This document shows positions 13,446 to 25,465 of a DNA stretch of 64,000 nucleotides, piece by piece. The notes beneath the pieces are model-generated. The model searched no databases. It saw only the letters and a list, made by a program, of their open reading frames with translations, and was not told the DNA's origin. The stretch comes from Heterodera schachtii (lineage: Eukaryota > Nematoda > Chromadorea > Rhabditida > Heteroderidae). Location of the stretch: assembly GCA_023374025.1 (NCBI GenBank), contig SIJG01000039.1, positions 1,026,579-1,090,578 of the forward strand, in the 5' to 3' direction. Position numbers and translations under genes: made by a program. The number at the start of each line of letters is the position of its first letter. Positions within the stretch are counted from its first letter, which is position 1.

Positions 13446-14337
13446 TTCAATGATTAGCAGTAACAAAATGAAGTGAATGATTTTATTACTATAATTTTGA
13501 TCAATCAGATAATATAAATTAAAATAAATTAAGCAAATAAATTAAGATACTTTAAAAAGTAATTGCAATTAACATCCAAAAAGCTTTTAGTTAACACAGA
13601 GCTCGATAAAATTCTGTTTATGAACGTAAATAAATTAGTGAATTATAGAATTTAGTCTGTGAAATAGTTTTTAATAATTAAAACCTTAAAATGCCAACAA
13701 AATATTAAGAATACTAAAAAAAACAACTCATTTTTACCACCTAAATTAAAGTTTTAGAGAAGTCAATATATTAATGAAATAATTCATTTGCTGATACAAC
13801 ATATGTAAATAAAAATAACGGTTTTATTTTTTAATTATAGATTCGAAATTAAAATATTTATTTTAAGCAATTTTTAATTGGTTAAATCGGCATAAAATTG
13901 GTTTCCTTTGAATTAAAAGAATTAAATTTACAAACTAGAACATAAAGTCTTAATAATATTTTTATATTTCATTTTATAAAATATTGTTAATAAAACAATC
14001 ATTTGAACAATAAAATTATAATATCGAAAAAAAATCATACACATGCCTTCATTATATTTATCAAAGATATCAAACATGAAAATTGAAAACATTCTTTTTT
14101 GTCTTCATATAAAGAAAAGTTTATTATTAATTAAAGAATTAATAAGTAACGAGTAAATTTAAACCAAAATTTATATATGTTATTCAAAAATTTAAATCAA
14201 AATTTTGTAAACTAAAAAATAACTAAGCGCTGTTGGCATTCTCAGCCGTATATCGACCACCCAAACAAACATAAATTATGTCATACCCTAGCAATACTGA
14301 AAATTTATTATTTTTAAAAAGCGACCTAACTCAATTA

Positions 14338-14405
14338 ATTTGCAGGAGCATCTTCATGGCTTAGAATTGATGCGCCAATCGGACTTGAATTGGTGATTAA
14401 TTAGA
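14338..14405 (-). repeat. Island family U2, copy 2
   Basis: This is the second member of the pair described at 13375-13445. A good acceptor-like run, TTTTTAATTTTCAG, precedes it on the minus strand (around 14420), but no donor is obvious after it. The frame that resembles copy 1 ends at a stop a few codons past the conserved part. Confidence 0.55.
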
Positions 14406-14879
14406 ATTCTAATATTCAACTGAAAATTAAAAAGACACTGCTTATAGTACAATTTATAATATTTATTCCAGCAAACATAATCACCTAAGTAATATTAATT
14501 AATACAAAAAATTATTTTAAAAAATAAACAATTCTTAAAATTAATTACGGAAATAAATATTTCTAAAAATCATATCAACATTAAAAAGAAAAAATTTTAA
14601 ATATCAAGAACAAAAGATTACAAAATGTGAATATACAAACTTAAAAAATAATTATTTAAATAGTAAATTATTTTAAACAAACGAAATGAAAAATAGTTTT
14701 AGTAATAAAATATGTTAATTAAAAAATGCTTTAAGTTCTGGTGTAAGTTTATTGAAATATTCTGTAGATACATCTAAGACAACAGAAACTTCATTGTTTA
14801 AGTTATGCTTTAAGTCAAAATTATAAACATATTTTTAAGTCTAAAAAATGGAAATTGATTAGGACGGTAAAAAAAACAA

Positions 14880-16560
14880 ATATGAAACTTGTTTACAATT
14901 GTGTTTTGAAGAAAGCCTTTAAATTCTTTTAGTTTAAATAATTCATTTACATCATAGCTTATTTGGTGCATTAGCAAACAAAGTCCATTAATAATTATAA
15001 AAAGTTCATTTTTTTAAGTTGTATAATAATATATGTATATATTATATTGTTTTTTGAAGTTTTTTTTTGATATTATTCTTGTGCTTTCTTTATTTTAATA
15101 AATTTTGCATTGTCGATTTGGTGGAAAATTTTTTTGCCCTGTTTTTATTTTTTATAAATTCAACAAGCTTCCTTGTTACTTAAAAAATAGCTTTATACTT
15201 CTTGTGAGTGTTTTGAATTATTATTTTCAACAAAATGTTTATACTAATTTTTATGTGTTATACTTGTTTTGCTTCCTAATTACTTTATTGAAATAGTTTT
15301 ATTTTTAAATTAGTTATTTTGATATAAATTTATTGACTAAAAATTTATATTATAAAAATGTTGAAAAATTTATGAAATAAAGTTTAAGTAATTTTTCATA
15401 TTCTGATTGCATAGGGATCTTGTACGTACCGGAAATGTCTTTTAAATTGCTTCAATTAAACTTTTAAATGCTTTGGCTTATCGATAAGGAGTGTAGCAGG
15501 AGGCGCTTTGTAATTTTTCTATTTTATAATATTTAAAATTCTCCAATTGTTCATCATTTTAGCAAATTGAATTTTTATTTTGCGTTTTAGTTTAATTTTA
15601 TGTGTTCGGTGTATTTAATAAATTAAGTGTTCTTTTTATTCATTAATTGGTTTTTCATCATTAGATTAAATTAACTTGACTTTTTTAATTTTTTTAAATT
15701 GTTCTTTTTCATATATTTATACTTCAATATATTGATTATCACTAAATTAATTTTATAATATTATTTTCAAAAAAATATTTAGTTCTTATTTATATAATTC
15801 TTCAAAATCAATTTTTTAGAGCTATATTAATTTTTATTTTACAAAATCCATGGCGACTAAAATTCTCGTATTCTGTTGATAAATTTAAATAAATTTAATA
15901 TAAAAATTAAAAATTAAACATTAAATTAAATTAATATTTAATATCAATTTTTAGTTGAACAGTTGAAAGCGGATATTTATTCAGAGTGATTTTAATTGAA
16001 AAATATGACCTTGTTTTTTATATAGAAATTAGTTATGTAGATTGAAATATTTGATTTATATTTTTTCCAAAAATGCTTTATTTTAACCAATCATTTTAGG
16101 CTCTCAATCAAGAAAACCTTTTTTAAATGTTTTAATTTTGATTTTAGGTTTATTTTTATCCGAACATGCACATTCTACTTATGTTTCAGCCTTTTCTCGG
16201 TTTAACCAGCATTCGGGACATTCAAACTTTTTTATGAAATTATTTTTTAAAATGTTTTTTTAGTAATTTAATAAAAATTTATTATTATGTTACGGTAACA
16301 CTTTAAATACAAGGAAAAATCTATGCACTTTTAGGTTTTTTGGAAAAACTTTACAGTAAGCCCACACCACAATTGAGCGAAAAAAAATATTTGCAAATTT
16401 GATTACTAATATTGAAAAGATAAATTTATATATAAATAATTTGCGCTTAAAATCAATTGTCAACAATAAATGGTTGCATATATCAATAAATTTTTTGTGA
16501 AGGTGCTAAATTAGAATATGCTAAACGTTTCTTTACTGTTGTCAAGAGGATTATTTTAGC
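14880..16560 (+). other. T-rich strand-asymmetric block
   Basis: The composition switches abruptly near 14.8 kb from A-rich to T-rich on the plus strand. Islands are at about 15410-15510, which includes the 12-bp palindrome CTTATCGATAAG near 15478, at about 16160-16230 after ATGTTTCAG, and at about 16350-16400 after TTTACAG. Short open frames follow the latter two acceptor-like sites but run into stops within 15-30 codons with no donor. No gene is called. Confidence 0.5.
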
Positions 16561-17179
16561 ATTTGACTTCACATTAAAAATTATTAAAGTTTAAATAAAA
16601 AATAAAATTCAAGTTATTTGTAGTTAAAAGAAATCATAAGTTTCACAAATTTAATGCAAAATTTTTTAAATTAATTAAATAAAATTTTTAGACTTATAAA
16701 TCAGTTTCGATTATGAATTAATTAATTTTTATTAAAATTTTAAAAGAAAAAATTTTTCATTGGATCTTTTTAAAACTAAATTGAAAAGTAATGATATTCT
16801 ATAACTATACAAAAAAATTAAAATAAATTGGTTAAATTCGAATAGTTTTTTCTATAATAGATTTCTTGATATCCGAATAAAGAATTTCAAAGATTTCTAT
16901 TATATTATAACATTATATATTTTTTTAAAAAATAATACAGATTTATTGAAACTTCATTGTTCTTTAATAAAATATCAATTTAAAATATTAGGTTGATATA
17001 GCAAAAATCTATAAAATGTTTGTATTGAATATTTTTTAAGCAGCATATAAATGACAAAGTGCAAGAAGCTATTTTGTTTTTTCTAAATAATATAAAAATA
17101 TTAAAATAACAAAAGAAATATTAAAAAAGAAATAAATTGTTTTAACAAAATAAATAAATCATCTGAACAGGTATTAGTA

Positions 17180-17490
17180 CCCGATGTATTAGTGCAAGAA
17201 TGATATTCTTGTGAGAAAAGGCAATTTGCACAAAATAGTCATAATTAAATGACTTATAAAAAATATTAAATTGCTTTTCTCAAAAGAAGTACTTGATGAA
17301 ATCAAGGAGAGCATGACATTACGAAGGTTTAATAGCATTTGTCCATATTTAAAAAAAGAATAATTATATACAACTACAAAAGAGTACCATGACCAACAAA
17401 TTCTTTTATTTATCTCGTGAAAAGCATAAAAATTTAACAAAAAAAGATTTCAAAGAACAAAAAGTTATAATGAATAAGCCGGAAAAGATT
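17180..17490 (-). repeat. Island family U3, copy 1
   Basis: Shares ordered motifs with 35325-35495 and 48040-48230: AATGATATTCTTGT (with the 48-kb copy), then an ACAAAAGAGTAC block, then AAGATTTCAAAGAACAAAAAG followed by AATAAGCCGGAAAA (with the 35-kb copy, which has AATTAAGTCGGAAAA-like sequence). All three copies have the same orientation and all lie in A-rich blocks. The sequence between motifs has diverged freely, so the unit is old. Confidence 0.55.
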
Positions 17491-18619
17491 CAAAAAATGG
17501 GTAACAAGTAAAATAAACTAAAAATCGAAAAATATTTATTTAAATTTTATGCGTATAATATAACAGTTAAAAGTTAGTGCTATATTATAGTTATATGCGG
17601 TATTTTATGAAAATAATATATGAATTTAAAATTTTTCTTGTTTTATTTAATGGTTTTAGTGAGATAATATACCAAATAATATAACAAAATTCAGTAAGTG
17701 AATTTAATCGGAAACAATTGAATTAAGCTTCAAAGATAAAAATATTAAGTAAATAACTACTTTATTTCTGTAATAAAAAAGAGTTATTAATATATTCAAA
17801 GTTAAAAATAAATAAATTTTTCGTAAAATGTAAAAAAGTAAAGGGATTAATTTCTTGCAAGTTTGAAAGGGTTCAAACTCTCAACAAAAGCGGTTTTGAA
17901 ATCTTGAGTTAAAAATGAAAATGTTTAAGCATGGTCAAAAAATGCGCTTTTATTGTAAAATATAAATCACAACCTATTCTGAAAAAAATAAATGTGGACT
18001 GCATTGTTAAAAAACGAATTTATTAAATCATTATATGAATAACAAATTTTTATATTAAATAAATTGCCTAATAAAATATAAACAAGAGAAAAGTGTGAAT
18101 TTTTGGTAATAGAAAATAACATGATCTGCAATAACAAAAATAAACTGAAAATTTACAAATATATAAAATATTATACTAAATTAAAAATAAAATACCAAAT
18201 AATACCGATGATTTAGAAAACCAAAAAATTGTGTTTTAATAAAATTACTTTTTTAAATTTTTAATATGTTTATTTTATGAATGAATTTTTTATTGGATGT
18301 GTCTATTTTCATAAAATTAAAAAGTTCACCTTTATTATAAAAATGTTATTCTAATTTAAAAAAAATTAAAAATTATTTAAGTATATAAAATTATGTTCAG
18401 AAAATTTTGCTGGAAAAATTTCAAAGAAAAATAAATTATATTATAAAACACTCACGACTGAAATGGTTTTGCATTAAAATTGCAATTTTACAAATATCTA
18501 TTTACGTATAACGCAAAGATAAAATATTTTAAATTAAAATAAACTAGATTTTTTTATTTAATTTTCAAGGTAAATAATAATTATATAATGAAAAATGTAA
18601 TCTTAATAAATCCACTTTA

Positions 18620-18735
18620 AAATTTGGACCACGGCTTCCGTTTGAAGGAATTAACTTTTAAATAAGTAAAATAAAAATATTGGCCGAAGGTTGGTACAAT
18701 ACCATTCCTGGCCTCCAGCAGATGCATTTGAGGAC
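18620..18735. repeat. Structured island with 32-nt hairpin (18682-18713)
   Basis: In 18682-18713 the segments GGCC, AGG and TGGTA pair with TACCA, CCT and GGCC around a CAA loop, with only 1-2 base bulges. That is a 12-bp stem and is GC-rich against an AT background. A smaller stem, ACGG-CTT-CCGT, precedes it near 18633. No miRNA, snoRNA or tRNA identity is evident, and the stem is shorter than a typical pre-miRNA. It could be an RNA gene, the palindrome of a mobile element, or chance. Confidence 0.45.
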
Positions 18736-19139
18736 AAGAAGCTATTATTTTAGAAAAATTAAATTAAATTTTGTTAAAAAATTATATTTATCAAAAAATT
18801 AATCCGAATAAAAAAATTACGTACATAAATAATGAACTTAAATATTCGAAATACTGATAATTTATGACTTAAGTACAAAAGAAAAAACAAGTATAAATAA
18901 AAAATAAATAATAATGTATTTGTGAACATGAAAATTCAGATTGCGTGGTAAACAAGAAAATAATTTTTTGAAAGAATTTATTTAAAAATAAATTAATTTT
19001 CAAAAAATGGAATTATTCAAAAATTAAAATCAAATTACAAAATGGTTTTAAATAGTTATCAAGTATTTAAAATATATAATGTTGAGAAATTTTTGGAAAT
19101 TGGCTGGGGAATGCTTGGATTAAATAAAATATTATGAAA

Positions 19140-19270
19140 ATCGCGAGTCGAATATTGAAAAGAAATCATCATTTTTTGATTTATTTTTAGGTACAAAAAA
19201 TTGGTTTTATGTTCAGTTTTTACAAGCTTTTTTATTTATGCTTAGAACATTTTTTCGAATTATATTTGAC
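19140..19270 (+). repeat. Island family U4, copy 1
   Basis: Resembles 58640-58770 on the same strand. Shared ordered motifs are ATCGCGA, GAAAAGAAAT, TTTTGATTTAT, ACAAAAAATTGGTTTTATG and CAAGCTTTTT. The two copies are about 39.5 kb apart, both in T-rich blocks. Local translations agree for some codons and then break, so coding is not supported. Confidence 0.6.
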
Positions 19271-21282
19271 AATCAGTGATTAAAACTTAAAATTTCTTAA
19301 TAATTAAAAAGTATTATTAAAAATTAATTTTAATTTTGTGATGAGCAGCTCTAATATATTTTCGTGCTTTAAAATTTAAATTCTACTTTTTCAAATACGA
19401 ATTTATTTCTATGTTTCTGACTTTTCTTAAATGCGTTAACCCTGAAAACATTAAAAGTAACTCTTTATTCTTGACAGTAAAAACTTTTATTTAACTCTGT
19501 TACAGTTGATATTTGATATTTCATTCTTTATAAATTTAATTCTACTTTCTGTAATTTAAAATTAAATTTTTTTTTCTTATCTTTTGTTTCTTAGTAATTT
19601 TATTGGTAAAAAAATTTTTCATTTATTGTCTGCTTGAAATATTGCTCAGGATGACTGAGTACACCGCTTCTATTATGCGTCAATATGTTCTTCATTAAAA
19701 TTTATTTATTAAGAAATTATTTCTTTACTATATTATTTCGGCTCTTTTGAAGAAATATTTGATTCTCATGGTATGTGAATGTTAAATTTACATTGTTGGG
19801 AGTGTTAATGTAGTAATTTGATTTTTTTCAAGTTTTTTTTATTGTTTTAATCTTTCCATGTTTTCCCTTCTAATAAAATAAAACTTAAAGGCAAATGTTT
19901 GTAAATTTAAGGATACACTATTTACTTTATATAGATTATTTCTTTAAAAGATTAGTTAAGTTTTCCATGAATCATAAATTAAAATAATTTTATTTGTAAT
20001 TAATTCAAAAGTTTTTTTCCATATTATTCTTCAGTTTTTAACGATTTCCCATGTCGACGAATACCTAGGCCTCGAAGGACCGTTGGTATGGGACCGATTG
20101 ACTAAACACCTGCATCGGAGGATGTGTTTGTCTACTGCCTACTTAAAATTATTTTCCTTTAAAATATAGATTAACTTTCATTTTATTATTATTTTTTTAT
20201 TTATTATAATATTGTAATATTATTTAATTATATTTATAAATAAATAATTTATTACAATTATATCATAATATTAAATTTGGGAACATGGGAGGAGATAATC
20301 TTTTTTAATATGAAAACTTTGTATTAAAAATAAACATTTTGAAAATTAACATTTCACTTTTGAATATAAAAAAAATGCTTAAACCTTAATATGCATTGGC
20401 TGGGTCTAAGTGAAAAAATACTGATAATTATATGTAAAGGACAAATAAACTTTAATCACTAATAAATCTTAAAACCTTCAAAAACTTATTGATAATTTAA
20501 AACCAAAAAATTTCCTTTCTTCGTTCTTTGCTTCTTTATATTCTTTAATTAAAATTTTTATTTTTATTGACACCTTTTATTTTTTAAGGTATTTATTTCA
20601 TTGGTTTTATTGACTTCTTTTACTTATTTTACTCGTCAAATTTGTAATGGTAAATTCTAGCTTTTCCGTTCAAAGTACGCTCCAAATTTGACTTTGATTG
20701 GTTTTTGTTATTTTGTCCTTTTGCATTTTGTCATTTCAGATTTTTTTGTTTGCTTTGAATTAACTTTTTTAGCCTTTTTAGCATTCCAAATTTAATATGA
20801 TAATTTCCTGAAAAAGATTATTAAACTCAAATAATTTTAAATTTTTATATTAATTATATTTGGTTCCTTTGATGTATGATTTTTTAAAACTAGAAAATAT
20901 TATTTACTAAGTAATTAATTTTTTAAAATGAGTTAAAGTTGAGCTATGACTTGGTTCAAAAATAGCTTTTTTAATTCTTGAATTATTAAATTTTTAAAGG
21001 AATGCATGGCTTGCAATATTGGTAAAAAAAATTCATTAGCTACGTCATTTCAAATTAAGGGCATGTCGGAAGAAATTTGAAACTATTAGATCAAAAACAT
21101 ACTGTATGATTTTAAATTTAGTTATATACATGGTGACAAATAAGTCTTGCACCACCTATTTTTTGTTGTAACTTTTTTAAATGTAACCAAAAATGACTAA
21201 AATATATTCAAAATGTGCACAAAAGATTAGAGAATAATTATTACTTAATTTTTTTGTCCCATCTTTAGAGAGAGAGTCATAA

Positions 21283-21537
21283 GATAAAGACAAAAATGTG
21301 CCAAAAATTTTTCACTGTTGGCACGCAACTCCCGGGTTAATCTTTTGGTCATTTTCCGGAGAAAGGTTTAACGAAAAGAAACCATTTTTGCAGAGAAATA
21401 ACGAAGACCCTTGGTCACTTAAATGGACTACACAAGATAACTCTCGGGCTCTTTTTAGGTTTTTCAAAAATTATCAAAAAATAAAAAACTTATTTGAACA
21501 GGATAATAAAATTGCTCTACCAAATAATTTAATTTAA
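21283..21537 (+). CDS. Possible decayed coding fragment, 84 codons, no ATG
   Basis: This is an open frame between stops with a mixed, protein-like translation, for example FHCWHATPGLIFWSFSG and then NEDPWSLKWTTQDNSRALF. It contains no methionine codon at all, so it is not a free-standing gene. It could be a terminal exon or a fragment of a mobile element. A TTTAG acceptor-like site at about 21268 is followed by an in-frame stop before the frame opens. I do not recognise the protein. The surrounding sequence (about 21130-21290) also contains GGTGACAAATAAGTCTTGCA, which looks like a transposon end, but I found no partner end. Confidence 0.25.
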   Translation, partial: DKDKNVPKIFHCWHATPGLIFWSFSGERFNEKKPFLQRNNEDPWSLKWTTQDNSRALFRFFKNYQKIKNLFEQDNKIALPNNLI

Positions 21538-21719
21538 AAGCTTATTATCATTAAAATGACAATGAAATTAAATTTAATTTTAATATGAACTAATTTCAAA
21601 ATTTTGAATTTTATTATTTTTTATAGCTTTTTCAATCAGAATTATTCATTTGTTATAAGGCTTTCATTTTTTTATTGAATTTTAATAAAAATTATTGTTA
21701 TATGTTTTGATTCATATTC

Positions 21720-22030
21720 AATCATGTTAGCAGCTCCGACTCGAATTGATTTTGTTTGAATTATTGCATCATTTAAAAAATTTACAGGAAAAAGATAAAA
21801 TAATTCATTTTTAGAGATTTTCTGGACTATTTTGTAATATGTATAATAACATTTCTAAATTAAAAAGAATTTTCATATAATTCTTTAAATTTTAATGGCG
21901 CGAAAAAACTTTTTCACGCCAAAATAATGTTCAATTATTGTGTTAATAAATGGCCAAGAATTGCCCTGATAAATTTCTCGTTTATTGAGAAAAATATCCA
22001 ATCGACCAAAACTCTCTTTTATTTTGAAAT
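21720..22030 (+). repeat. Tandem duplication, copy 1
   Basis: Matches 23087-23385 in the same orientation. Shared blocks are CTCGAATTGATTTTGTT (TTCGAATTGATTTTGTT in copy 2), TTAATAAATG with CAAGAATTGCCC, and ATCCAATCGACCAAAAC. Sequence upstream (21590-21720 versus 22855-22985) is also similar, so the duplicated unit is about 0.5 kb. Substitutions and small indels are frequent, so the duplication is not recent. The hAT-type element 22096-22721 lies between the copies. Confidence 0.8.
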
Positions 22031-22087
22031 AAATCAATTTTTGTTGTGTTTATTTCTTTTTTTCGATGTACTTTTTCATAAGCATTA

Positions 22088-22729
22088 ATAATGAGCAGGG
22101 CTGCAAAAAATATGCACAAAAAGTGGCCAAAATATACGCATAAATATGCAAATAAAGTCGTGAAATATGCACTAAATATGCACAAAAATCGCAAAATATG
22201 CACCAAATATGCACAAAAAACTTGAAAATTAGGGGTACAAATTAACTTTAAAAAATTTTTTTCATTAGTACACTTGACAATGAGCTACAGTTCTTTTATA
22301 AAATTCTCTTAGCAAATATTGACATTTTTAAATCAAAAATTTTGTCATGAAAAAAAAAAAATTTGGGGGGAATAAGTTCTGAGAAAATTTTCCAATTCTT
22401 AGTGGTGTGTTTTTTAAAAATTTTCGGTTGATTCTTAGGGGTGTATTTTTCTGAATTTTTAGGGCCGATTCTTAGGGGTGTATTTTCCGTTTTTATTGCA
22501 TTTTTGTTAACAAATTTTCCAGAAAATGGCAAAATATGCATAAAAATGCAGAAAAACCCAAAATATGCAAAATATGCATTAAGGCCCAAAATATGCAAAA
22601 ATATGCAAATAAAAGTCCCGATTTTTATAAGCAAACACAAAAAAGAAAGTGTTTTTCCTACTATTTAGAGCATGGAGAAGCCAGGAAAAAAATATGCTTT
22701 TGCATATTTTTTGCAGCCCTGATAATGAG
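22088..22729. mobile_element. hAT-type non-autonomous element, family B (22096-22721), TSD ATAATGAG
   Basis: The ends are CAGGGCTGCAAAAAATATGC and its reverse complement, with the outer 20 bases perfectly matched or nearly so. They are flanked by a perfect 8-bp direct repeat ATAATGAG (22088-22095 and 22722-22729). The 626-bp interior is built from repeats of AAATATGCA on both strands and of TTCTTAGGGGTGTATTTT (22430-22490). Reading frames here (up to 114 codons) follow the repeated pattern and do not look like transposase. The 8-bp duplication and CAGGG ends place it with hAT elements. It shares little interior sequence with family A. Confidence 0.92.
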
Positions 22730-23086
22730 CCATTTGGCCATAATAAATGTTATAAAATATAAAATATATTTTTAAATATATAAGTTGTTCAACATTTTTT
22801 TTTTGACTATTATCATTTTCATAAAAATTTTTTAATTTTATAATCAATTTTAACTAATTCAAAATTTGGAATTTTGTATTATATTATTTTTTGTATTTTT
22901 TGAATTTCAGAATTCTTCATTTTTTATAAGCTTTTCTTTTTTATTGAATTTTAAATTTAAAGTTTTTTTAATGTATGCCGATCATTTATTTCAAATTCAT
23001 TTTTTTTTTAATTTTTGCGTGTGTCGAAAAATTTTATGCATTCGATTCAGGGCTGGCGGTGATTGAGTTTCCAATAACGGAAACCT

Positions 23087-23385
23087 TTATCCATGATCAT
23101 GGCCAGCTCTGATTCGAATTGATTTTGTTCGAATTATTGCGTCATTTAAAGAAATTTTACCGGTTCGGAATTTTTTGAAATATTTTGTTATATGTATGAT
23201 AGCACTTCTGAATTAAAGAGAATTATTCATATAATTTAAATTTTAATAATGCGAAAAAAGCCTTATTTACGATATAATGTTCAAATATTGTGTTAATAAA
23301 TGTCAAGAATTGCCCCGATAAGTTTCTCCTTTGTTGAGAAAACTATCCAATCGACCAAAACGCTCTTTTATGTTGAAACAAAATT
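23087..23385 (+). repeat. Tandem duplication, copy 2
   Basis: Second member of the pair described at 21720-22030, about 1.37 kb downstream. Here the conserved blocks read GATTCGAATTGATTTTGTT, CAAGAATTGCCCCG and ATCCAATCGACCAAAACG. Part of the distance to copy 1 is explained by the 626-bp element that sits between the copies. Confidence 0.8.
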
Positions 23386-23879
23386 CTGAAAATTACTGCT
23401 AAGTTAATTTTTGATGCTGAACAAAAAGTTTTTAGCCTTACTTGATCAACTCCTTCATGATGGTGATCTGAAAACCGAAATTTATTCAAAAGACTTTTTT
23501 GATTCAGCAACAAAACTAAGCTTTCAAATTAACAGGAATTTAACAGAATTTTATCCCAACATACAATAAAAGTGAATTTTGGTATTAAACATTTTATGCA
23601 TTAGTTGTGCACCTGACTTTTAGGTTCTCCGTCAATGATGATTTCATTGACTTGGAAAGTTTAATGCTTTTTCATTATTTTGATTAATAATTATTTTCAA
23701 TTATGAACTATATAATTTTTTATTCCAAGCTTTTTAATTGGTTTATTTTTTATATTTTTAACAAAAAATGTGAATTAAATTTTCTTTAAAACCGTCAATA
23801 AATTTTTAAATTATTTAACTTTAGAAATAAATTTTAATTTAAAGTTTAGAAATTTAATAGATTTGTTTCAAAGTTTAAT

Positions 23880-24420
23880 AGATTTGAGTTTTTTTCATGT
23901 ATTAACCCAATTCTTCCGCATCTTGGAAATTTTCTCATAGCATCGTTGAGACGATTCGAAACCAATTCTTTGATTTCAAGTCAAATTATTTTTGTTATTT
24001 TCTTTGCTTTAAATTCAATACATTATTTATTTCTGGATTTTATAGATTTTAATAAATCAAATATTTTTAATTATGTTGACCTTTGCGAATGAATCAGTTT
24101 CGCAATGGCAACTCGTACATAATTGACAAATATTCCGTTACATATAAAATTTTAATTTATCTTTGTATTGTGTTAATGATTTTTACCTTTTGATTTTTGC
24201 ATTTTAATTATGACGCAGTTATTTCTCATTTAATTAATGACAAAAATAAAACTCGATATTTGTTCTTTAATAACAGTTTTTATTTTATTTTATCTGATTT
24301 TAATTCCAAAGTATTAAATATATGTCTTATTAGGATTTTGATTTTCATTCTTGTATATTTAGTTTTAAAAAATGATATCGCATTAACCTTTTTTCTATTT
24401 TATTTAATTATCAACTAAAG
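23880..24420 (+). repeat. Long diverged repeat U5, copy 1
   Basis: Resembles about 57230-57950 on the same strand, 33.35 kb away. The best-conserved part is 23906-23983: CCCAATTCTTCCGC, CTTGGAAA, GTTGAGACGATTC and CTTTGATTTCAAGTCA align with the other copy. One frame gives 26 codons here and 25 there, with a single whole-codon length difference and several similar residues (SWK, IV, FDFKS versus LWK, IV, FEFKS). A stop directly precedes this frame and no acceptor is visible, so a functional exon is not shown. Further downstream both copies keep a CCTTTTGATTTTT block. Confidence 0.6.
24083..24105. repeat. 7-bp perfect stem hairpin
   Basis: TTGCGAA pairs with TTCGCAA across a nine-base loop. 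The hairpin sits in a more complex patch (TTGACCTTTGCGAATG...GGCAACTCGTAC). It is not conserved in the homologous 57-kb copy, which argues against a selected structure. Confidence 0.35.
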
Positions 24421-25039
24421 ATTATTAAAAAATTGGTGTATATACAAAAGAAAATTTTTTGATGTTTTCAAAATTCCTAGGTAAATTTATGATTTTTGCA
24501 AAAAACAAAACAAAAACAAATTCTTTTTAACCATCTTACTTTTTATGTTATTATTTAATTAAATTATTTAAGTACCCTTTTATTTTTTTAGCTAAATTCA
24601 TTTATTTTACTTAATGAAATAGTTTATTTACTCTTTTTATCACGCCCTTTTCATGTTTTTGATGACTCATATTTTTTTTTTTTGCTTTTTATTTTTTAAT
24701 TCTTTATTTTTTGAATTTTAATGCTTTTTAAATTTTCATACTGTGTAAAATATTAATTTACTTTGATATATTAATTTATTTTTAATTTATAAAGTAAGAT
24801 AATTTCTTCATTGCCATAATTCGAATCATTAATTTTAATATCTTTTTTATATATTTTTGGCGTTAATCGTGGATTTATTTTCTGTGTGACTAAAGTTGAC
24901 CTTTTGGTATTTTGTTTATAAAAAATAAATGATTTCTTAAAAAAAGATTTTTTCTGTAAAGCTTGTGAAAGTTATTATTTATATTTTTAAAATTTATTTT
25001 AAAGAATATTTTTATACTTGAAATGCTTCATTAACAAAT

Positions 25040-25095
25040 GCCGTGTACTCTTGTAGGTTGAAGCGTTGTGCAACAACTTCATACAGTCTCTATTA
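25040..25095 (+). repeat. Hairpin island related to family U3
   Basis: TGAAG-c-GTT pairs with AAC-aa-CTTCA at 25059-25081 around a GTGC loop. The stretch GTACTCTTGTAGGTTGAAG resembles the reverse complement of the family U3 core (GTACTCTTTTGTAATTGAAG at the 35-kb copy). This would make it a plus-strand member in a T-rich block. The similarity is about 20 bases, so it is suggestive only. Confidence 0.4.
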
Positions 25096-25373
25096 TTTAT
25101 AAAATAATATTGAATTTGTTATTTTGTAAAGAAATTGCACTTTGCCTTTTCTAATTATTTTCATTTAGTTACAACAGACCCATTTGCAAAAATGTTGTTT
25201 GACCCCTCCCACCTTTCGGTGTATTGTAAAGGTTATAAATGCCTTTTTGGACGCACTTTTATGGCGCCAACGAATGAATTTGAATCAGATTATTAAAGTG
25301 AAAAAAAGAAGATTTACGAGCATTTAAAAAATTGGTTTTTCCTTTAAAAATTTTTGTTGATCACTCACTACCC

Positions 25374-25465
25374 GATCTGGGCCGTCAACCCTAATTCCCT
25401 CCGACCCGACCCCTGACATGTTCCCCCCGAGGGGTCGGGGGGGGGGGGGGGGATCAACCCTACTA
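25374..25465. repeat. GC hairpin followed by 16-base G run
   Basis: CCCGACCCC (25405-25413) pairs perfectly with GGGGTCGGG (25431-25439). The right arm runs into an uninterrupted G tract ending at 25452. The direct repeat TCAACCCTA lies on both sides (about 25385 and 25454). It may be a remnant of a GC-rich mobile element. The G tract is also a place where assembly or read errors are likely. Confidence 0.55.

Larger units (their letters stand above)
5950..14720 (-). other. A-rich strand-asymmetric block (T-rich strand is minus)
   Basis: The plus strand shows long A-runs and few T-runs throughout, the reverse of the next block. Isolated more complex islands lie at about 8330-8650, 9710-9765, 10120-10170, 10460-10500, 10890-10950, 13005-13120, 13375-13430 and 14338-14400, separated by several hundred bases of AT matrix. 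One diverged island pair (13375/14338) and one island related to plus-strand copies elsewhere (8330) lie here. No complete gene is visible on either strand. The strand sign marks the T-rich strand only. Confidence 0.55.
16570..19130 (-). other. A-rich strand-asymmetric block
   Basis: The plus strand is A-rich again. The block carries a member of island family U3 (17180-17490), a donor-like GTGAGTG read on the minus strand near 18448, and a structured island at 18620-18735. No coding frame is supported. An 83-codon minus-strand frame across 17189-17440 is composed largely of Phe, Ile, Leu and Ser, as expected from T-rich sequence. Confidence 0.5.

Noticed and set aside
17855..17880. GGGTTCAAACTC resembling a tRNA B box
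   Set aside because: No A box at the proper distance and no cloverleaf arms or acceptor stem in either direction.
22296..22775. Frames of 75-114 codons across the family B element
   Set aside because: They are generated by AAATATGCA repeats on both strands, with low-complexity Ile/Cys/Phe or Lys/Asn/Gln translations.
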